A stretch of 64,000 nucleotides of DNA from Tropicimonas marinistellae (GTDB taxonomy: Bacteria > Pseudomonadota > Alphaproteobacteria > Rhodobacterales > Rhodobacteraceae), in contig NZ_LNCI01000009.1 in assembly GCF_001509585.1 (NCBI RefSeq), positions 1-64,000 on the forward strand. The letters are read 5' to 3'. This document shows, in pieces, positions 1-8,477 of the stretch; the stretch's first letter is position 1; each line of letters starts with the position of its first letter. Under the pieces are notes generated by a model. That model searched no databases and had not been told where the DNA came from. It worked only from the letters and a program-made list of their open reading frames with translations. Both the position numbers and the translations under genes were made by a program.

Positions 1-1648
1 GCGGAGAATTGTCGCTGCCGCCGCCAAGCAGCGCTGCCGCCATCGGTTCGTTCCAGGCGTCCGCATCGGTGTCATAGATCGTGTGGAACGCCCAGAAGGC
101 CCAGGCGATATCGCCGAGATCCGCGGCTTCCCGCACGTCCTCTGTCCACTCCGAGCGCTCGTCATTGGGGATCTCGAAATAGGCGCCGAATTCTCCCATG
201 AAGACGGGCATGTCGCCCTGTTCCTCGCGCCACTCGGCAATGAGCGCAAAGTTCTCCGCAAGTTCCTGCAAGTCCTCATTGCTCCCCCATTCGCGGCCTG
301 TGGGAGGGGGATCTTCCACGTATGGCGCCCCTTGATGGGTGAATTCGAATGGCACGTAGTAGTGGAACGTCGGCACGATGTAGTCATCGTTGGGCAGGGT
401 CAACTCGACCAGCCCCTCGACCGTGTACCAATCCTCACCGCCCACGATGACAGCCCGCGTTGGATTGGTTTCGCGCACGATATCGACGAGTTCTGCCATC
501 GTCTCGTCGACCAGGTCGCCGGCGAAGGCCCCGTGCGGTTCATTGAAAAGCTCGAAGTAGACGTTCGAGGGCATGTCGGCGAAGCGCGTCGCGATCTGCT
601 CCCAGATCGTCTTGAGCGTCGGTATATACCCGTCCGGATCGTCGTTCACCTCCCAGAAGTGGTGCAGGTCGACCACCACGTTGAGATCGCGCTCCAATAC
701 CCAGCCGATCACTTCCTCCACGCGTGCGAAGAACGCCGGATCGACAATGTCGTTGTTGTCGAGATGGTTCGACCAACCCACTGCTATGCGCACGGAGTCA
801 AAGCCGATATCCGCGATCTCCTGCACATGGTCCTCGGCAATCACATATCCCCAGTCCCCTTCGTTCGGGGCATCCAGGGCGTTGCCCAGGTTGATTGCGC
901 GCCCGACGTCAAACTCCAGAACAGGCGCGTCAGGCCCTATCGTCAAAGTGAAGACATCATCAACGCTGTCGGTGCCGTCGCTGGCCGTGACACGAATGTC
1001 CAGCGCGCCGTCAAAACCGGACGGTGCCTCGCCGCGAAACATCGTGCCGTCGAATGTTAACCAACCCGGGACATCACCACCGGAGGCAAGCGACACGCTC
1101 AGGGCAAGCGGGTCGCCATCAGGATCGTCGAAGGTGTCGGGGTGGAGCCGGAATGCGAAGGGATCTCCCGGCAATCGGGCGCGGTCGATGATTGGCTCCA
1201 CGAGGATTGGAGATCCCCCTGGCGTAGAGGAATCCGAGTCGAATGTCAGTTGGTCGATCCGAACGGCCTCGTAGCCATCCGCCAGCCCTACGATTGTCAC
1301 CACATCGCCGGGCGCGAGTTCCAGCCCCGGGATCAATGCGCTGCGCATGTTGGTGGCGTCGGCACCGCCCGTCGAGGTGGGTTCGTTCAATTCGACCCGC
1401 CCCACCACTGCGCCATTGACCTGAACGACAATCGTCCCTTCGCCGTCGTTCTCGTCAAAATAGTCCAGGGTGAGCCCATAAACGCCGGCCGCTTCGACGA
1501 AAGCGATACGCAATTCGCCGCTGCTCGCCCAAACACCGTTGTCGTTCAAGGAGGCAACGCGCCCCTCAACGGCAGCGTTGTTCTGTTCAGTTACATAGCC
1601 GGAACCCGATACAATTACGTCCTCGGCCTGATAAACCACCGATACCAT
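1..1648 (-). CDS. GH5 family glycanase (cellulase-like), 3' end outside window
   Basis: Likely hydrolyses beta-1,4-glycans such as cellulose. Visible layout: a beta-sandwich carbohydrate-binding (CBM6/35-like) region at about residues 5-130 opening with QAED, a cadherin/Ig-like region at about 145-240, then a GH5 barrel from about 250. The GH5 acid/base Glu is E370 in FELFNEPHG and the nucleophile is E486 in FMGEFG. The start is the ATG at 1646-1648, with a G-rich stretch upstream. There is no signal peptide, and the frame is still open at the window edge after a Gly-rich run. Secreted multidomain enzymes of this group commonly leave by a type I system using C-terminal RTX repeats; that is inference, since the C-terminus is not visible. 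Substrate is uncertain (cellulose, mannan or xyloglucan). Confidence 0.85.
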   Translation of the reverse strand, partial: MVSVVYQAEDVIVSGSGYVTEQNNAAVEGRVASLNDNGVWASSGELRIAFVEAAGVYGLTLDYFDENDGEGTIVVQVNGAVVGRVELNEPTSTGGADATNMRSALIPGLELAPGDVVTIVGLADGYEAVRIDQLTFDSDSSTPGGSPILVEPIIDRARLPGDPFAFRLHPDTFDDPDGDPLALSVSLASGGDVPGWLTFDGTMFRGEAPSGFDGALDIRVTASDGTDSVDDVFTLTIGPDAPVLEFDVGRAINLGNALDAPNEGDWGYVIAEDHVQEIADIGFDSVRIAVGWSNHLDNNDIVDPAFFARVEEVIGWVLERDLNVVVDLHHFWEVNDDPDGYIPTLKTIWEQIATRFADMPSNVYFELFNEPHGAFAGDLVDETMAELVDIVRETNPTRAVIVGGEDWYTVEGLVELTLPNDDYIVPTFHYYVPFEFTHQGAPYVEDPPPTGREWGSNEDLQELAENFALIAEWREEQGDMPVFMGEFGAYFEIPNDERSEWTEDVREAADLGDIAWAFWAFHTIYDTDADAWNEPMAAALLGGGSDNSP

Positions 1649-1836
1649 CTATGACCCCCCGCTCGGGCTCAAAAAAAATTGCCCTCGCACGCGCAATGCT
1701 CCCATATGGCGAGCGCGCGAGTCAACGTCGGCCTGTGGAGGGGGGCTCCATCAGAAACGGCCGGCGTCAGACGGTTTCGTCGTATCGCGGTATATTTTCG
1801 GGTAGTTCACGCTCCTTAGCCGCGCCAGGAGGTCGG
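1649..1836. other. intergenic, GH5 gene to folE2
   Basis: Both flanking genes read leftward, so this holds the GH5 leader. An A-rich run at about 1672-1680 is the only notable tract. No hairpin terminator or known operator was recognised. Confidence 0.4.
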
Positions 1837-2940
1837 CTACCCTTGATGCACGAGACTCGCAAACAAATGCGGTTCGATACCGACTTGGTCGAAAGTCTCT
1901 CCTTCGGTCATGATGCTGACCGCGTCGTGGCTGTGGAGGCTTTCCTGATGGCTCGAGACGACCCGATAGTCGCCAATGCGGGGGTCGGCTTGAAGCCGTT
2001 CCGCAAACGATCGCGCAGCGTCTTCGACAAATATCGGGTTTGCCGCGTTCAACTCTGCGAAGGCCTGTTCGTCCTCCCGCTTCACCATGACCTGGGTTTC
2101 GGTTGGCACGGCACTTCGGCACAGTTCCACGATATCTTCGAACCAGAGGCAGGCCGCATCCGGGTCTACCACGACCGAGATTCGCGCGACCGAACGTTGC
2201 GAATGCGGCGTGGCGAGTTGGCTGCGCATTCGGCGCGCGTGTTCGGACAGTTCGAGCGAGCACGGGCACGTCGATGAGTAGACGTAGTCCAGGTGGAGGA
2301 TCTTGACCCTCTCGCCGCCCCGGTCGGCGACCTCAAGCGTGATGTCGTAGTACTGGTAGCCGGAAAGCCCGGACCGAAGCGACGTTACCTTCATCGGGAA
2401 GGAAAACCGCATCGCAATGCGGGCGTCGAAACTGTCGAGATCGGTCTTGTAGGTTTCAAGCGCCTCCTCGATCACTTCGAAACTGAAGGTGCGTTCAGCG
2501 GAGCGATAGAAACTGCGCATGATGCGCGACATGTTGATACCTTTCTTGTCGGCATCAAGGCTCACCGTACCGGTGACGGACGTCTCCAACGTCAGATCCA
2601 CGCCGTCGCGGGTATGAAACCGGATCGGCAATCGGAAGTTAGAGATGCCGACATGCTGAAGCGGGCGCTTTGCACCGCGGATCAGGCTTTCCGGGCCATT
2701 CTGTAGATCCGGCATTCCGGCCTTGTAAGCGGCATCTGCAACAAACCCGGCTGGATAGCTACGCGAGAGGTCCGGATAACCATTGGTTGGCCTCGCGGGC
2801 AGCAATCGCCCGATGACCGGGTCCAGGTCCGTGATCTCGGTATCAGAAGCCGTGCCTGCCCACAGTCGGAGCACCTCCAGCGCCTGCGCGGCGTCCTCCC
2901 GGCTCGGTTCCTGGTCAAAATCGGTCGCATGGTAGTTCAT
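1837..2940 (-). CDS. folE2: GTP cyclohydrolase FolE2 (type IB)
   Basis: Converts GTP to 7,8-dihydroneopterin triphosphate, the first step of folate (and queuosine) biosynthesis, in the cytoplasm. The 367-residue protein carries the FolE2 family signature STCPCSLELSEHARR with its metal-ligand Cys, and the later PHSQRSVA motif. The frame stays open well upstream, but MNYHATDF at 2938-2940 is the sensible start because the upstream part is not FolE2-like. FolE2 is the version that works with metals other than zinc and often replaces FolE under zinc limitation. No Zur box was recognised in the 137 bases upstream. Confidence 0.93.
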   Translation of the reverse strand: MNYHATDFDQEPSREDAAQALEVLRLWAGTASDTEITDLDPVIGRLLPARPTNGYPDLSRSYPAGFVADAAYKAGMPDLQNGPESLIRGAKRPLQHVGISNFRLPIRFHTRDGVDLTLETSVTGTVSLDADKKGINMSRIMRSFYRSAERTFSFEVIEEALETYKTDLDSFDARIAMRFSFPMKVTSLRSGLSGYQYYDITLEVADRGGERVKILHLDYVYSSTCPCSLELSEHARRMRSQLATPHSQRSVARISVVVDPDAACLWFEDIVELCRSAVPTETQVMVKREDEQAFAELNAANPIFVEDAARSFAERLQADPRIGDYRVVSSHQESLHSHDAVSIMTEGETFDQVGIEPHLFASLVHQG

Positions 2941-3077
2941 GTCGGGCCTCGCCGCTGTATCCTGCGCTGAACCAAGGTTGGTGCGGCCGCGCCGTTTGTC
3001 CAGTCCGCAGCACCGATTTCCTTTGGGTTTCGCTCCGTTCCACCGACCACAATCCGCTCTCCCGACGACATTGTCGG

Positions 3078-3818
3078 TCAGCGATCGCGGTACATTTCCA
3101 CGAAATTCCGGAGAATTCGGGGGGCCAGGTCGACCTCGAAGGCACGAACCGCGGCGGTTAGCGCGGCTGCCTCCTCTGGCGGAAAATATCCCTTGTCCTT
3201 GTAGATCTCGATGCGGAGCGCAAAAACATCGCCGTCCGCCTCCGGGTGAAACTGCGTGGCGTAGACGTTCCGCCCGAAGCGGATCATCTGGTACGGGCAC
3301 GGCTCGGAGGCAAGCAAGTGGGCGCACCCCCTCGGAAGCGTCTGCACCGCCTCTTTGTGGCCAACCAGCGCATTGAAACGATCCGGCAGCCCATCCAGGA
3401 TCGGATCGGCGCGGCCGTCCGGCGTTACGAAACACGGCACGGCCCCCGGTGGTTCGCCAAAATGCGCCTTGGACACGCCGGCTCCCAGATGGTGAGCCAG
3501 AATGCCGATCCCGTAGCAGCAGCCCATGAAGGGAATGTCCTGACCAGTTATCTGCGGCATCAGGCCAAGAATTTCTTTCTCGATATGTCTCTCGATCACT
3601 GGCTTGGTGTCATCGGGATCGGACACGCAGCCCGGTCCCCCGCCAACGATCACCCCGGAGTAGTCGCCCAGATTGAGCATCTCCGGGATTTCCTCGCGCT
3701 CCAACCGGACCCGGCGTGTCTCGTCCTCGCGAAGCCCTCCCTTTGCCAGGAAGGCTTCGAATTCGTTGTCCGACGCCTCGGGTTCGGGGCGCAATTGCAG
3801 GATCAGGAAGGGTTTCAT
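3078..3818 (-). CDS. class I glutamine amidotransferase-like protein (GMP-synthase type)
   Basis: A 246-residue stand-alone class I glutaminase domain. The nucleophile Cys lies in FMGCCYGIG and the His-Glu pair in ATQFHPEAD. A glycine-rich oxyanion segment (VGGGPGCVSDP) precedes it. There is no synthetase domain, so the ammonia acceptor or gamma-glutamyl substrate is unknown. Family members act on GMP synthesis or as gamma-glutamyl hydrolases. Start chosen at MKPFLILQ (3816-3818); the upstream extension is low-complexity. It lies upstream of folE2 on the same strand, with a 137-base gap. Confidence 0.85.
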   Translation of the reverse strand: MKPFLILQLRPEPEASDNEFEAFLAKGGLREDETRRVRLEREEIPEMLNLGDYSGVIVGGGPGCVSDPDDTKPVIERHIEKEILGLMPQITGQDIPFMGCCYGIGILAHHLGAGVSKAHFGEPPGAVPCFVTPDGRADPILDGLPDRFNALVGHKEAVQTLPRGCAHLLASEPCPYQMIRFGRNVYATQFHPEADGDVFALRIEIYKDKGYFPPEEAAALTAAVRAFEVDLAPRILRNFVEMYRDR

Positions 3819-3870
3819 TCGGCCAGGTCCTCGTCTCGTTCCCGCATCTGCCGCAGGCGACGGGCCTGCG

Positions 3871-4734
3871 TCAAGCGCGGGGAATTTCGTCGGCGAGGGT
3901 TTCCAGCCAGCCGGGCACTTCGCGGGCATCGATTTCCGCCTCCCGGATCAGCCCGTCGAAGTGTTCCGTAAGCGAGCGCACCCGATCACGGGACCGGAAC
4001 GCGAGGTAAAAACGCCCGACGTAGACCACACCGAGAAAGCGGCCGAATACAGAGACCGGTGCGCTGAACACGCGGCGCGCATCGTAGAGATACAGGCGCA
4101 ACGAGGGAAAGTGCTCCGAAGTCGCCCGGATCATGCTGTCGATCTGAGCCCGGCGAACACTTGCGTCGAGCCCCCGATAATAGCCCTCCCCAGCGGCAAA
4201 AGCCCTGAGCTCCCCGATGGATACGGCAATCTCGTAGTCCGACATCTCCTCCCCCAGCAATGTCAGCCGGTCCTGCGATGCCCCGATCGCCTGCTCAGCC
4301 GTTCGACCGAGCGCGCGGTTGTATTCCCAACTCATCATTTGCTCGGTCTTGAGCACATCGGGCAGGGTTGCCGGGACGTGGCGGATCTTGGCGCCTGCCG
4401 CCTCCCTGTGCCACTCGTGAAGCTGTGCATCCGCCGAACTGCGGGCCGCCTCGGTCACGGTCATGGCCGCCGCCAGCACGTCGCCGGGCCGTTCCGGCCG
4501 GTCGGTCAGGCCCAGCAACCAGTCAGAGGAGACACCGAGCGCGCTGGCGCATTCTGCCGCCAGGTGGGCGTTCGGCAGACGCGCGGTACCCTCCGCCAGC
4601 ATCTGCGCAATCGTGGAGCGGTCCGCGCCAACCGCCCGAGCAAGCGCACTGCGATTGACGCCGTTTGCCGCCATCTGGGCAAGCAGACGCGTACGAAATA
4701 CATCGGCACGAGCGAGTTTGTCGGTAATTACCAT
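3871..4734 (-). CDS. XRE-family transcriptional regulator with large C-terminal domain
   Basis: 287 residues. An N-terminal helix-turn-helix of the Cro/C1 type (about residues 12-75: NRSALARAVGADRSTIAQML) is followed by a roughly 200-residue C-terminal region, which probably binds a ligand or forms dimers. The start MVITDKLA at 4732-4734 is preferred over a Met 20 codons upstream because the HTH spacing then matches the family. A TTCTC-N9-GAGAA inverted repeat sits just upstream, at about 4749-4768, and could be an autoregulatory operator; this is inference. Target genes are unknown. It reads divergently from the DUF2061 gene. Confidence 0.8.
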   Translation of the reverse strand: MVITDKLARADVFRTRLLAQMAANGVNRSALARAVGADRSTIAQMLAEGTARLPNAHLAAECASALGVSSDWLLGLTDRPERPGDVLAAAMTVTEAARSSADAQLHEWHREAAGAKIRHVPATLPDVLKTEQMMSWEYNRALGRTAEQAIGASQDRLTLLGEEMSDYEIAVSIGELRAFAAGEGYYRGLDASVRRAQIDSMIRATSEHFPSLRLYLYDARRVFSAPVSVFGRFLGVVYVGRFYLAFRSRDRVRSLTEHFDGLIREAEIDAREVPGWLETLADEIPRA

Positions 4735-4853
4735 GGTTTGTCGTTTTTTCTCTCGATACGTGAGAATAAGAAGATATTTTTCAGAATTCCGCAACTCGTG
4801 GATTCAGCGCATAAGTTGTGGGTGCAAGTCAAACAACCGCCGAGTTACGAACC

Positions 4854-5108
4854 ATGATCGAGACCCCGCTGCGCAGCATCGCCAAGGCCGCCACCTGGCA
4901 AGCGCTCGGGCTGGCCATGATGACGCTGATCTCTTGGGTGGTGACCGGGTCGGTCGCGGCGGGTGGAGCAATCGCCGTATTGGGCGCCGCAGTGGGTACC
5001 GTCACCTACGTGTTCCATGAACGCCTGTGGGCCCATGTCCGTTGGGGTCGTTTGCACACCAACGACGCCGCGCCGCCACGCCCGATCAACTCAACGGCAG
5101 ATCGCTAA
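4854..5108 (+). CDS. DUF2061 small membrane protein
   Basis: 84 residues matching the DUF2061 pattern: an N-terminal basic start (RSIAKAATWQALGLAMMTLISW), two hydrophobic segments (about residues 14-30 and 33-50) and the conserved HERLWAHVRWGR end. The family is predicted to be in the inner membrane; its function is unknown. In other bacteria it often sits next to cysteine and sulfate assimilation genes, and metZ is nearby here. The start MIETPL at 4854 was chosen over an upstream codon because the domain begins there. Confidence 0.82.
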   Translation: MIETPLRSIAKAATWQALGLAMMTLISWVVTGSVAAGGAIAVLGAAVGTVTYVFHERLWAHVRWGRLHTNDAAPPRPINSTADR

Positions 5109-5155
5109 AATTCAGCAATTTCAGCGCGTTTTGCAATGCAACTAATCTGGATTCG

Positions 5156-5752
5156 CTAGTGCCGACGGACACTGCCTGAAATCAGCGTCTCGACGGCCCG
5201 CCACCCATGCACGACAGAGCGACTCGGCAGGGTAAGGGCCCAGAGGCAACCGCCACCTGTCTGATCGTGCCGCCGGTCAATGGCAAGCCCGGCGAGATGG
5301 CAGTAAAGCAATGTTCCCACGCCACCGTGGCCGACCATGAGCAGGTCGCCCGACACCGGCCGCGCAAGCACTGCGTCAAGCTCCGATACGATCCGTGTTT
5401 GCGCAGCGACCGCCGTCTCCCACCCCCGGACGGCGGACTCCGGATTGGCGAAGAACGCATTCGCGACTTCTTCGAACTCCTGAGCGGGCAGATAACCCGT
5501 TGCCGAGCGGTCGTTCTCGTGAGTCGCTGGCCGGACCTCGACTTCGCACTGCCGCGCCCGCGCAATCGGCTTTGCTGTTTCCACGGCCTTTCGCTCCGCA
5601 CTTGAGACGACCCGCGTAACGGTGTCGAAAACGCCGCTGTCGATCCAGTTCCGTACTCTCCGAACACCAGTCGCACTCAGTCCCCAGTCCGGAACCGGAA
5701 CCTCTGGGTCGATTTCGACTTCGGGGTGCGAAAGATAGAGCAGACGTGCCAT
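5156..5752 (-). CDS. histidine phosphatase (phosphoglycerate mutase-like) family protein
   Basis: 198 residues. The catalytic phosphohistidine motif is a variant: LSHPEVEID replaces the usual RHGE, keeping H9 but lacking the Arg. The second catalytic His is in LLMVGHGGVG. Other family Arg residues (SSAERKAVETAKP) are retained. This variant group is probably a phosphatase on a small phosphorylated metabolite; substrate unknown. It starts 9 bases after the metZ stop, so it is likely cotranscribed with metZ and under the same riboswitch. Confidence 0.85.
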   Translation of the reverse strand: MARLLYLSHPEVEIDPEVPVPDWGLSATGVRRVRNWIDSGVFDTVTRVVSSAERKAVETAKPIARARQCEVEVRPATHENDRSATGYLPAQEFEEVANAFFANPESAVRGWETAVAAQTRIVSELDAVLARPVSGDLLMVGHGGVGTLLYCHLAGLAIDRRHDQTGGGCLWALTLPSRSVVHGWRAVETLISGSVRRH

Positions 5753-5761
5753 CCGCCGGGC

Positions 5762-6940
5762 TCAGATCCTGTCGAGCGCTTGCTTCACATCAGCGATCAG
5801 ATCGGCGGTGTCCTCGATTCCCAGGCTGATCCGTACAAGTCCGGGCGTAATGCCAAGCTCCGCCTTCTGATCGTCTGGCAGTCTTTGGTGCGTTGTTGTT
5901 GCCGGATGCGTAACAATACTCTTTGCATCACCGAGATTGTTCGAGATTATCATGATCTTGAGCGCATTCAGGAACCGGAAGGCCGCCTCCTGACCGCCCT
6001 TGATGTCGAGCGAGAGTACAGTCCCCGGCCCATCGAGCATTTCTGTCGACAGCACATGTTGCGGATGCTGCTCCAGCCCCGGGTAGATCACTCGTTCCAA
6101 TCGGGTATCCCATTGCAGGGCTTCGGCCATCGCCTGTGCGGTTGCCGCCTGCGCCCTGACCCGCAGATCCAGGGTCTCCAACCCTTTCAGGAGAACCCAT
6201 GCAGTGAATGGGCTCATCGACGCGCCGGTATGCTTGAGATAGGGCTCGACGGTTTCGCGTATGAATGCCTTGGTTCCCAAGATCACGCCGCCGAGCGCAC
6301 GGCCCTGCCCGTCGATATGCTTGGTGGCGGAATAAACCACCACGTCGGCCCCCTGCTCCAACGCACGGGAGAAGATCGGTGTGGCAAAAACGTTATCCAC
6401 GATCACCGTCGCGCCAACCCTGTGGGCCAGCTTCGCCACCGCTGGCAGGTCCACGACCTCAAGTGTCGGGTTTGACATGGTCTCGAAGAACACCGCCTTT
6501 GTCTCCTTGCGGATCGCGGCTTTCCAGGCGGCCAGATCCGTGCCGTCCACGAATGTCACCTCGACACCGAAGCGGCTCAGCACGTTCTCCAGAATATAGA
6601 GACAGGAGCCGAAGAGCGCGCGTGAGGAGACCACGTGATCGCCAGCCTTCAGCATGGAGGTCAGCGCACCGTTCACCGCGGCCATTCCAGACGCCGTGGC
6701 AAAGGCATCCTCCGCCCCTTCAAGCGCGGCGATCCGGTCCTCGAACATACGAACCGTCGGGTTGCCGTAGCGGGCGTAGATGAACTCATCCGTGCCAGCC
6801 TCAAGGAACCGCGCCTCCGCCTGTTCGGCGCTGTCGTAGACGAAGCCCTGGGTCATGAAGATGGCCTCGGCCACCTCGCCGTACTGACTGCGGCGGATAC
6901 CGCTGTGAATGAGTTTGGTGCGTGTTTTCCAGTCGTCCAT
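5762..6940 (-). CDS. metZ: O-succinylhomoserine sulfhydrylase
   Basis: PLP enzyme making homocysteine from O-succinylhomoserine and sulfide in methionine synthesis. 392 residues of the Cys/Met-metabolism fold. The PLP lysine is K207 in YSATKHIDG, with the phosphate-binding GMAAVNGAL region and the RYGNPT motif. The start MDDWKTRT at 6938-6940 has a strong GGAGG Shine-Dalgarno. The leader carries a SAM-II riboswitch and an intrinsic terminator, which fits SAM-repressed sulfhydrylase genes of alphaproteobacteria. O-acetylhomoserine as substrate cannot be excluded from sequence alone. Confidence 0.93.
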   Translation of the reverse strand: MDDWKTRTKLIHSGIRRSQYGEVAEAIFMTQGFVYDSAEQAEARFLEAGTDEFIYARYGNPTVRMFEDRIAALEGAEDAFATASGMAAVNGALTSMLKAGDHVVSSRALFGSCLYILENVLSRFGVEVTFVDGTDLAAWKAAIRKETKAVFFETMSNPTLEVVDLPAVAKLAHRVGATVIVDNVFATPIFSRALEQGADVVVYSATKHIDGQGRALGGVILGTKAFIRETVEPYLKHTGASMSPFTAWVLLKGLETLDLRVRAQAATAQAMAEALQWDTRLERVIYPGLEQHPQHVLSTEMLDGPGTVLSLDIKGGQEAAFRFLNALKIMIISNNLGDAKSIVTHPATTTHQRLPDDQKAELGITPGLVRISLGIEDTADLIADVKQALDRI

Positions 6941-6956
6941 GCGAGGACCTCCAAGC

Positions 6957-6986
6957 AAAAGCCCCACCGCGAGCCAGCGGCGGGGC
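6957..6986 (-). terminator. riboswitch-coupled terminator in metZ leader
   Basis: On the minus strand a 10-bp G/C stem (GCCCCGCCGC / GCGGTGGGGC, one G-T pair, loop TGGCTC) is followed by TTTT. It lies between the SAM-II aptamer and the metZ Shine-Dalgarno, so it probably stops transcription before metZ when SAM is bound. Confidence 0.8.
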
Positions 6987-6997
6987 GTCCCGCATCT

Positions 6998-7052
6998 GAC
7001 CTCTTTAGCGGAATGTTTTACGTGGCCCGCAATCCGGTGAACAAATCGCCAC
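6998..7052 (-). promoter_or_regulatory. SAM-II riboswitch (metZ leader)
   Basis: The minus strand reads GTGGCGATTTG, CCGGATTGC, GGCCACGT, then CGCTAAAG and AGGTC. This matches the SAM-II H-type pseudoknot: P1 is GTGGC pairing with GCCAC, the conserved GATTTG and TTGC lie in loop 1, and the AAAA/GCTAAAG segment forms the second helix and the SAM pocket. Its place directly before metZ is the family's commonest context in alphaproteobacteria. Confidence 0.92.
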
Positions 7053-7504
7053 GCCGCAGTGCCTATCCGCTACGATGCCAACTCGTCAAGGGAGCCTGAC
7101 CGGCGCGGCACATCCACCAGACGTGATCGGACGGCGGGGCGGGTGCGGGCCGAATGCACAACACACCAGATCTCGTGGAAAAACCTGTGCGGCGTTTCAG
7201 CGGTTGATGGTGAATCCTCACGTCTCGCGGTATTGCACCGGTTGCGCAACTGCCACATCTGGGAACTTCCCGCCACCAGCCGAACACGCACCTATGCGAG
7301 GAAACGACCAAGTCCCGAGCAATCGAGCTCTTTCACGAAGATGCCTTCGGCGCATTGTTATTACGCACCTATTTCTGAACTCACTCTTTCCAGACACCGA
7401 TCGGCCGCTCGCACCATCAATCGCCACTTTATTATCTCGTTACCATTTCGTTACGCGCACGTAACCCGCGCGTCACTCAGTTGAAGCAGACACGGGCTAG
7501 GCCA
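7053..7504. other. non-coding stretch between metZ leader and hydrolase gene
   Basis: About 450 bases with short open frames only, none with family resemblance or good codon bias. It must hold the metZ promoter on one strand and the hydrolase promoter on the other. AT-rich sequence at about 7410-7450 is the likeliest promoter area. No other feature recognised. Confidence 0.4.
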
Positions 7505-7520
7505 CCACAAGATATTGTGG
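7505..7520. promoter_or_regulatory. perfect inverted repeat CCACAA-GATA-TTGTGG
   Basis: A 16-base palindrome with 6-bp arms, 9 bases upstream of the chosen ATG of the alpha/beta hydrolase gene. It could be a repressor site or a hairpin blocking the ribosome binding site. No known regulator was matched. Confidence 0.4.
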
Positions 7521-7529
7521 GACGACGCT

Positions 7530-8459
7530 ATGCCCCTGTGCCGGATCAACGTCATTGGAGACACGCTAGCAGCCCCGGAAGGGGTCACCGCCGATATCGC
7601 GACCGCATTGTCCCGAACGCGACCGGGTGCGCCGGTTGTCGTGCTGATCCACGGCTACAGGTTTTCACCTCGGGACGAACACGCCAGTCCTCACACCCAC
7701 ATTCTTTCGCTCAGTCCCGCGCACGACAGCTGGAAGGCGCTCTCCTGGCCGCGGCAATTGGGTCTGGGCAGCGGGGAGCCGGATGAGCCGCTCTGTATCG
7801 CACTTGGCTGGGAGGCTCGCGGCTCCCTGTGGCAGGCCTATGGACGCGCCGCCGAGACCGGGCGGGCGTTGGCGCGGATCGTTTCTGGAATTCGCCTGAT
7901 ACGCCAGGGTCAACCAGTCGATGTGCTCGCGCACTCGCTGGGTTGCCGTGTGGCGCTCTCTGCCCTTCGGCACCTGCCTGCCGGAGCAATGGGGCGTGCT
8001 GTACTAATGGCGCCTGCGGAAATGCGCTCCACTGCTCGCGATTGCCTCGACACGCCAGCCGGGCGGGCAGTCGAAGTGCTCAACATCACCAGCCGGGAGA
8101 ACGGCCTCTACGACCGAGCCCTCGCATGGCTGGTCGCACCACACCGATTTGGCGACCGGGCGCTCGGAACCGGGCTGAACCGGACCGCCGACAATTGGAC
8201 CGACATTGACATCGACAGTCGGAGGACCCGGAACGTGTTGGAGGAAATGGGTTATCCAATCGCCCCTTCCGGCAAGCGCATCTGCCATTGGTCGGTCTAC
8301 CTGCGACCCGGCCTCTTTCCGTTCTACCGTGCGGTTCTCAACCGGGAAGTGCCGCTCGCGCTGCTGCGGACGCGGACGACGATGGAAGATGGCCCAACGC
8401 CCGGGTTGCGGCTGCCGCGCCTGCATGCGTCACCGTTCGGGACCCGTCAGGCGTTCTGA
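7530..8459 (+). CDS. alpha/beta hydrolase
   Basis: 309 residues. It has the oxyanion segment VVLIHGYRFSP near the N-terminus and the nucleophile elbow LAHSLGCRVAL with Ser as nucleophile, so a serine-hydrolase fold is clear. There is no signal peptide; the substrate is unknown. Start ATG at 7530 (MPLCRINV) preferred to the TTG at 7515, which lies inside a palindrome. The gene stands alone, converging on yciB. Confidence 0.82.
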   Translation: MPLCRINVIGDTLAAPEGVTADIATALSRTRPGAPVVVLIHGYRFSPRDEHASPHTHILSLSPAHDSWKALSWPRQLGLGSGEPDEPLCIALGWEARGSLWQAYGRAAETGRALARIVSGIRLIRQGQPVDVLAHSLGCRVALSALRHLPAGAMGRAVLMAPAEMRSTARDCLDTPAGRAVEVLNITSRENGLYDRALAWLVAPHRFGDRALGTGLNRTADNWTDIDIDSRRTRNVLEEMGYPIAPSGKRICHWSVYLRPGLFPFYRAVLNREVPLALLRTRTTMEDGPTPGLRLPRLHASPFGTRQAF

Positions 8460-8477
8460 TGCTGCCGAAAGACATCG

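Noticed and set aside
2941-3435. 165-codon N-terminal extension of folE2
   Set aside because: It runs over the amidotransferase gene in another frame and would make FolE2 far too long.
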